Positions 6,221-8,748 of a stretch of 8,748 nucleotides of DNA are shown here, in pieces. Made by a program: the position numbers and the translations under genes. Source of the stretch: Pediococcus sp. (GTDB taxonomy: Bacteria > Bacillota > Bacilli > Lactobacillales > Lactobacillaceae). Positions within the stretch are counted from its first letter, which is position 1, and the number at the start of each line of letters is the position of its first letter. Below the pieces are notes generated by a model. The model was not told the origin of the DNA. It ran no database searches and worked only from the letters and a program-made list of their open reading frames with translations. The stretch lies in NCBI GenBank assembly GCA_022712335.1, contig JALAGR010000066.1, positions 1 to 8,748 of the forward strand. Direction: 5' to 3'.

Positions 6221-6852
6221 TGATCAACTTCCTGAATCAATATGGAGGCGACATCTTAAGTAAAACGGGGCAACATATTTATATCTCAGCGATTGCTTTA
6301 GCATTGGGAATCATCGTGGCGGTACCGCTTGGAATGCTCCTCGTGCGCGCACCAAAAATTTCTGGATTTGTAATCGGATTAGCTAGTGTAATGCAGACGA
6401 TTCCAGCGTTAGCTCTACTTGCAATCATGATCCCAATTTTCGGAATTGGATCAACTCCAGCTATCGTGGCACTGTTTATTTACTCATTACTTCCTATTTT
6501 AAGGAACACTTATTTAGGACTAGATAGCGTGGATCCTTCCTTGGTCGATGCTGCTAAAGGAATGGGGATGAATAGTTTCCAACGGATGTGGAAAGTAGAA
6601 CTACAATTGGCGTTACCAGTGATTATGTCAGGAATCCGCTTGTCGGCTACTTACGTAATTGCATGGACAGCCTTGGCATCATACATCGGTGCTGGTGGTT
6701 TGGGTGACTTAATTTTTAATGGATTGAATTTATATCGTTCAGATTTGATTTTGGGCGGTTCAATTCCAGTAATTATCTTGGCGCTAATCGCTGATTTACT
6801 ACTTGGAAAACTTGAAGCAAAACTAACACCTCGAACACGGGAGGTGGGCTAA
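6220..6852 (+). CDS. opuCB: Osmoprotectant ABC importer permease
   Basis: One of two membrane permeases of the OpuC importer, 210 residues, the normal size. Hydrophobic helices are visible near 21-42, 48-73, 78-95, 130-155 and 175-196. The cytoplasmic EAA loop that docks to the ATPase reads AAKGMGMNSFQRMWKVELQ (111-129), with the invariant Gly. The AGGLGDL segment (158-164) is typical of this permease family. Its ATG overlaps the opuCA stop by one base, and no strong ribosome binding site lies at the usual distance, so translation is probably coupled to opuCA. It ends directly against opuCC. The choice of CB rather than CD follows gene order (ATPase, permease, binding protein, permease). Confidence 0.95.
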   Translation: MINFLNQYGGDILSKTGQHIYISAIALALGIIVAVPLGMLLVRAPKISGFVIGLASVMQTIPALALLAIMIPIFGIGSTPAIVALFIYSLLPILRNTYLGLDSVDPSLVDAAKGMGMNSFQRMWKVELQLALPVIMSGIRLSATYVIAWTALASYIGAGGLGDLIFNGLNLYRSDLILGGSIPVIILALIADLLLGKLEAKLTPRTREVG

Positions 6853-7779
6853 ATGTTAAAGAAATTACTTAAATTAGTTCTACCTTTAGGCGTTTTAGCG
6901 GTGGTTCTTTCCGGATGTGGATGGCCTGGATTAGGTGGCTCGACCGGAGACACAGTCAAAATTGCTGCTCAAAATACGACCGAACAACAAGTAATGTCTT
7001 CAGTAATTCAACAATTGATTGAACATGATACAAAGTTGAATGCCGAAATTATCAATAACTTGGGTTCTGGTACAGTTAGTTTCCAAGCTCAAAAACGTGG
7101 CGAAGCTGATTTAACAGCTATTCGTTTTAGTGGAACAGATTATCAAACGATTTTGAATGGACCTCAGGGTCGCACACCTGAACAGGTTAATGCGTACGTT
7201 AAGAAGGAATTTAGCAAACGTTATGATATGACGTATTTCCCAACTTACGGATTTGCGGATACTTTCCAATTTATGGTGACGCAAGATTATGCTAAAAAGC
7301 ATCATTTAGAAACCGTGAGTGATCTTAAAAAGATTTCACCTGAGATGAAAGTCGGAATCGATCAAACTTGGTTAAGTCGTAAGGGTGATGGATACGCGGA
7401 CTTCAAGAAACGTTACGGCTATAGCTTTGGTAACATCTATCCAATGCAAATTGGATTAGTGTACAACGCGCTAGCAAGTAACAAGATGGATGCCGTTTTA
7501 GGTTATTCAACTGACGGACGAATCCGTAGTTATAACTTAAAACTTCTAAAAGATGATAAGAATTATTTCCCACCATACAACGCTAGTGTGGTTGCTAATA
7601 ATAAATCATTGAAGAAATATCCTGAATTGAAGAAAGTCTTGCATAAATTAGATGGAAAAATTTCATTGAAGATGATGCAAGAACTAAACTATCAAGTTGA
7701 TAACAACTTGAAGGAACCATCTGTGGTTGCTAAAGAATTTTTAGAAAAGAACAACTATTTCGAAGGAGGGAATAACTAA
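6853..7779 (+). CDS. opuCC: Osmoprotectant-binding lipoprotein
   Basis: The extracellular solute receptor of the importer, anchored to the membrane by lipid. It has 308 residues: a signal peptide with Lys3-Lys4 and a hydrophobic core, then lipobox LSGC with lipidated Cys22. The rest is a two-lobed OpuAC-like binding domain; DTWLSRKGDGY-type and YPMQIGLVYNA segments are near-identical to Bacillus OpuCC. By recollection of the B. subtilis protein, four mature-numbered Tyr (71, 117, 197, 221) form the cage around the trimethylammonium group; the matching positions here are Phe92, Phe138, Tyr218 and Tyr242, so two Tyr have become Phe. Likely ligands are betaine, carnitine or choline, but preference cannot be read. 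ATG 6853 directly abuts the opuCB stop, with GGAGGTG (6840-6846) inside opuCB serving as ribosome binding site. The stop overlaps opuCD (TAATG). Confidence 0.96.
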   Translation: MLKKLLKLVLPLGVLAVVLSGCGWPGLGGSTGDTVKIAAQNTTEQQVMSSVIQQLIEHDTKLNAEIINNLGSGTVSFQAQKRGEADLTAIRFSGTDYQTILNGPQGRTPEQVNAYVKKEFSKRYDMTYFPTYGFADTFQFMVTQDYAKKHHLETVSDLKKISPEMKVGIDQTWLSRKGDGYADFKKRYGYSFGNIYPMQIGLVYNALASNKMDAVLGYSTDGRIRSYNLKLLKDDKNYFPPYNASVVANNKSLKKYPELKKVLHKLDGKISLKMMQELNYQVDNNLKEPSVVAKEFLEKNNYFEGGNN

Positions 7780-8432
7780 TGCAAAGTATGAATATTTGGC
7801 AACAGTTAGCGTATTACTTCTCTCATAACGGTATGTACGTTCTTTCTGAATTTAGTCGCCATTTCCTAATCTCAATTTATGGTGTTATTTTAGCTGCGAT
7901 TGTGGGAATTCCAATCGGGATCTTCATTTCTAAACACCGTAAAATGAGTGGTTGGGTCGTTGGATTAGCAAATGTAATTCAAACAGTACCATCATTGGCG
8001 ATGCTCTCGATCTTGATGCTGGGTCTAGGTTTGGGTGTTACAACCGTAATCGTAACTGTGTTCTTGTATGCTTTACTACCAATCATCAAAAACACTTATA
8101 CAGGAATGTTAAATGTTAACGATGCCTATCTAGATGCTGGTAAAGGGATGGGGATGACGAAAGTCCAAGTACTTTGGATGATCGAACTTCCTTTATCATT
8201 GTCAGTGATTTTAGCCGGAATTAGAAACGCGCTAGTGCTTGCCATCGGAATTACAGCGATTGGAACATTCGTTGGAGCTGGTGGATTAGGTGATATCATC
8301 ATCCGTGGTACAAACGCTACTAATGGTGGAGCAATTATCTTAGCAGGAGCACTACCAACAGCGTTAATGGCGATTATCTCAGATTTAGTGCTAGGAGCAC
8401 TGGAAAATAAGATGAGAAAACAAACTATCTAG
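7779..8432 (+). CDS. opuCD: Osmoprotectant ABC importer permease, second subunit
   Basis: The second membrane permease of the OpuC importer, 217 residues. Hydrophobic helices lie near 29-51, 57-80, 87-104, 141-168 and 185-207. The EAA loop is DAGKGMGMTKVQVLWMIELPLS (119-140), the ATPase contact, followed by GAGGLGDI (166-173) as in OpuCB. The start is the ATG overlapping the opuCC stop by one base, with AAGGAGGG (7763-7770) 8 bases upstream, the strongest ribosome binding site of the operon. Met4 is a weaker alternative. It closes the operon, and its TAG stop overlaps the first base pairs of a repeated structured element. Confidence 0.95.
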   Translation: MQSMNIWQQLAYYFSHNGMYVLSEFSRHFLISIYGVILAAIVGIPIGIFISKHRKMSGWVVGLANVIQTVPSLAMLSILMLGLGLGVTTVIVTVFLYALLPIIKNTYTGMLNVNDAYLDAGKGMGMTKVQVLWMIELPLSLSVILAGIRNALVLAIGITAIGTFVGAGGLGDIIIRGTNATNGGAIILAGALPTALMAIISDLVLGALENKMRKQTI

Positions 8433-8449
8433 AGTGTGGAAGAAACCGA
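8430..8449 (+). repeat. 20-base direct repeat, copy 1
   Basis: TAGAGTGTGGAAGAAACCGA begins at the opuCD stop codon and recurs exactly at 8554-8573, 124 bases later. Copy 1 forms the 5' edge of the long RNA hairpin that follows. Confidence 0.95.
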
Positions 8450-8543
8450 GTTGATCTCGAGGATTAACATAGTCTGGATATAAATCCGGGTTTGGGATTT
8501 GTGTCCAGACTGGGTTAACCGGAAAGGTCAGGTTTCTAGAACA
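8435..8543 (+). ncRNA. Rod-like structured RNA element in the opuC 3' region
   Basis: A long imperfect hairpin can be read by eye: TGT/ACA (8435-8437 with 8541-8543), a GGA/AGA internal loop, AGAAACC/GGTTTCT (8441-8447 with 8531-8537), TGATC/GGTCA (8452-8456 with 8526-8530), GG/CC and TTAAC/GTTAA (8461-8468 with 8514-8520, one bulged A), then an unbroken 17-bp helix (8471-8487 with 8495-8511) capped by GGGTTTG. Three pairs are U-G in the + strand and would be A-C on the other, so selection appears to act on + strand RNA. A competing small hairpin, CGAG/CTCG (8447-8450 with 8456-8459), exists. No start codon with a ribosome binding site and no promoter of its own were seen. It may be a 3' UTR element, a processed small RNA, or an RNA-folding dispersed repeat. 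I cannot name its family. Confidence 0.6.
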
Positions 8544-8553
8544 GGTTTCAAAT

Positions 8554-8573
8554 TAGAGTGTGGAAGAAACCGA
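8554..8573 (+). repeat. 20-base direct repeat, copy 2
   Basis: Exact second copy of the sequence at 8430-8449. After it the two sites diverge, so only the 5' edge of the structured element is repeated here. It looks like a truncated copy or a short partner motif. Confidence 0.95.
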
Positions 8574-8595
8574 TTTTAAACTAACTAAGCACTCT
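8555..8595 (+). other. Second, smaller hairpin at repeat copy 2
   Basis: AGAGTG (8555-8560) pairs with CACTCT (8590-8595) around a 29-base loop containing the rest of the repeat. Alternatively, GGTTTC (8544-8549) could pair with GAAACC (8566-8571). The stem is short, so this is only a candidate structure. Confidence 0.3.
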
Positions 8596-8615
8596 CCAAA
8601 ATGAATAACACGGGG

Positions 8616-8645
8616 AAGCCATGACGAAAACGTCATGGCTTTTTT
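8616..8645 (+). terminator. Intrinsic terminator of the opuC operon
   Basis: AAGCCATGACG (8616-8626) pairs perfectly with CGTCATGGCTT (8631-8641) over 11 bp around an AAAA tetraloop and runs into T6 (8640-8645). It lies 183 bases after the opuCD stop, so the structured element and both repeat copies are inside the operon transcript. Confidence 0.93.
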
Positions 8646-8673
8646 GCATAAGTAAGACAAAAATCGTTATACT
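8644..8673 (+). promoter_or_regulatory. Candidate promoter for a gene beyond the right edge
   Basis: TTGCAT (8644-8649) and TATACT (8668-8673) are separated by 18 bases. The -10 matches five of six consensus bases. It sits just after the terminator and would read rightward into sequence with no gene start visible before the window ends. Confidence 0.35.
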
Positions 8674-8748
8674 ACTTCAAAAAGTTTTTTAATGGAATCC
8701 TTAACCTGAATTCTTATGAAAAAGATAAGTTAGTTGACGTGTATTAAG
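8674..8748. other. Right edge, no supported gene
   Basis: No start codon with a ribosome binding site is seen on the + strand; the ATGs at 8692 and 8717 run only a few codons. On the minus strand one frame is open from the edge to a stop at 8703-8701 (15 codons), which could be the tail of a leftward gene, but nothing supports it. Confidence 0.4.

Noticed and set aside
8435..8543. Insertion sequence or transposase remnant
   Set aside because: The ends are loosely inverted (about 10 of 13 matching), but there is no transposase, no clear target duplication, and the internal pairing extends through the whole element as in RNA. A MITE-like origin is not excluded.
8430..8573. CRISPR array
   Set aside because: There are only two copies of the repeat, the intervening sequence is itself highly self-complementary, and no cas gene is present.
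8679..8747. Short open frame ending at the right edge
   Set aside because: It has no start codon or ribosome binding site, and stops within the window after about 20 codons.

Overview
The window looks like chromosomal DNA of an AT-rich Gram-positive bacterium, most likely a member of the Lactobacillaceae. This rests on low GC by eye, strong AGGAGG-type ribosome binding sites, one TTG start, intrinsic terminators with T-runs, a Firmicute-type lipoprotein signal, and proteins resembling lactobacillus homologues of peptidase T, a Gfo/Idh/MocA oxidoreductase and the OpuC osmoprotectant importer. No phage, insertion sequence, CRISPR array, tRNA or rRNA was seen.

Layout. Positions 1-1939 (+) hold an ABC multidrug-type exporter cut by the left edge, followed 22 bases later by a 76-residue protein of unknown function with a TTG start. 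Positions 2063-2353 (+) encode a second small unrecognised protein (96 residues). It ends at a bidirectional terminator (2364-2407) shared with the convergent minus-strand block. That block, read right to left, is pepT (4799-3558), a terminator-like long hairpin (3546-3475) and a Gfo/Idh/MocA-family oxidoreductase (3451-2411). The 227-base divergent region 4800-5026 carries candidate promoters for pepT and for the rightward operon. Positions 5027-8432 (+) are opuCA-opuCB-opuCC-opuCD, complete and tightly packed (two 1-base TAATG overlaps and one abutting junction).

How the genes work together. OpuCC is the lipid-anchored binding protein for compatible solutes, OpuCB and OpuCD form the membrane channel, and OpuCA is the ATPase with two C-terminal CBS domains that probably sense the cell's osmotic or c-di-AMP state. 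The neighbouring genes (exporter, peptidase T, oxidoreductase) have no obvious functional link to it.

The most unusual part is the region after opuCD (8430-8645). It contains a rod-like RNA structure of about 109 bases with a 17-bp apical helix, starting at the opuCD stop codon. A 20-base repeat of its 5' edge lies 124 bases downstream in a second, smaller hairpin context, followed by a strong terminator. U-G pairs occur only in the + strand sense, which supports an RNA expressed in the operon's direction, either as a 3' UTR element or a processed small RNA. Other points worth checking are two Tyr-to-Phe changes in the expected aromatic cage of OpuCC, the loss of the usual catalytic Asp in the oxidoreductase, and a palindrome over the -35 region of the opuC promoter. 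I see no wholly new multi-gene system.
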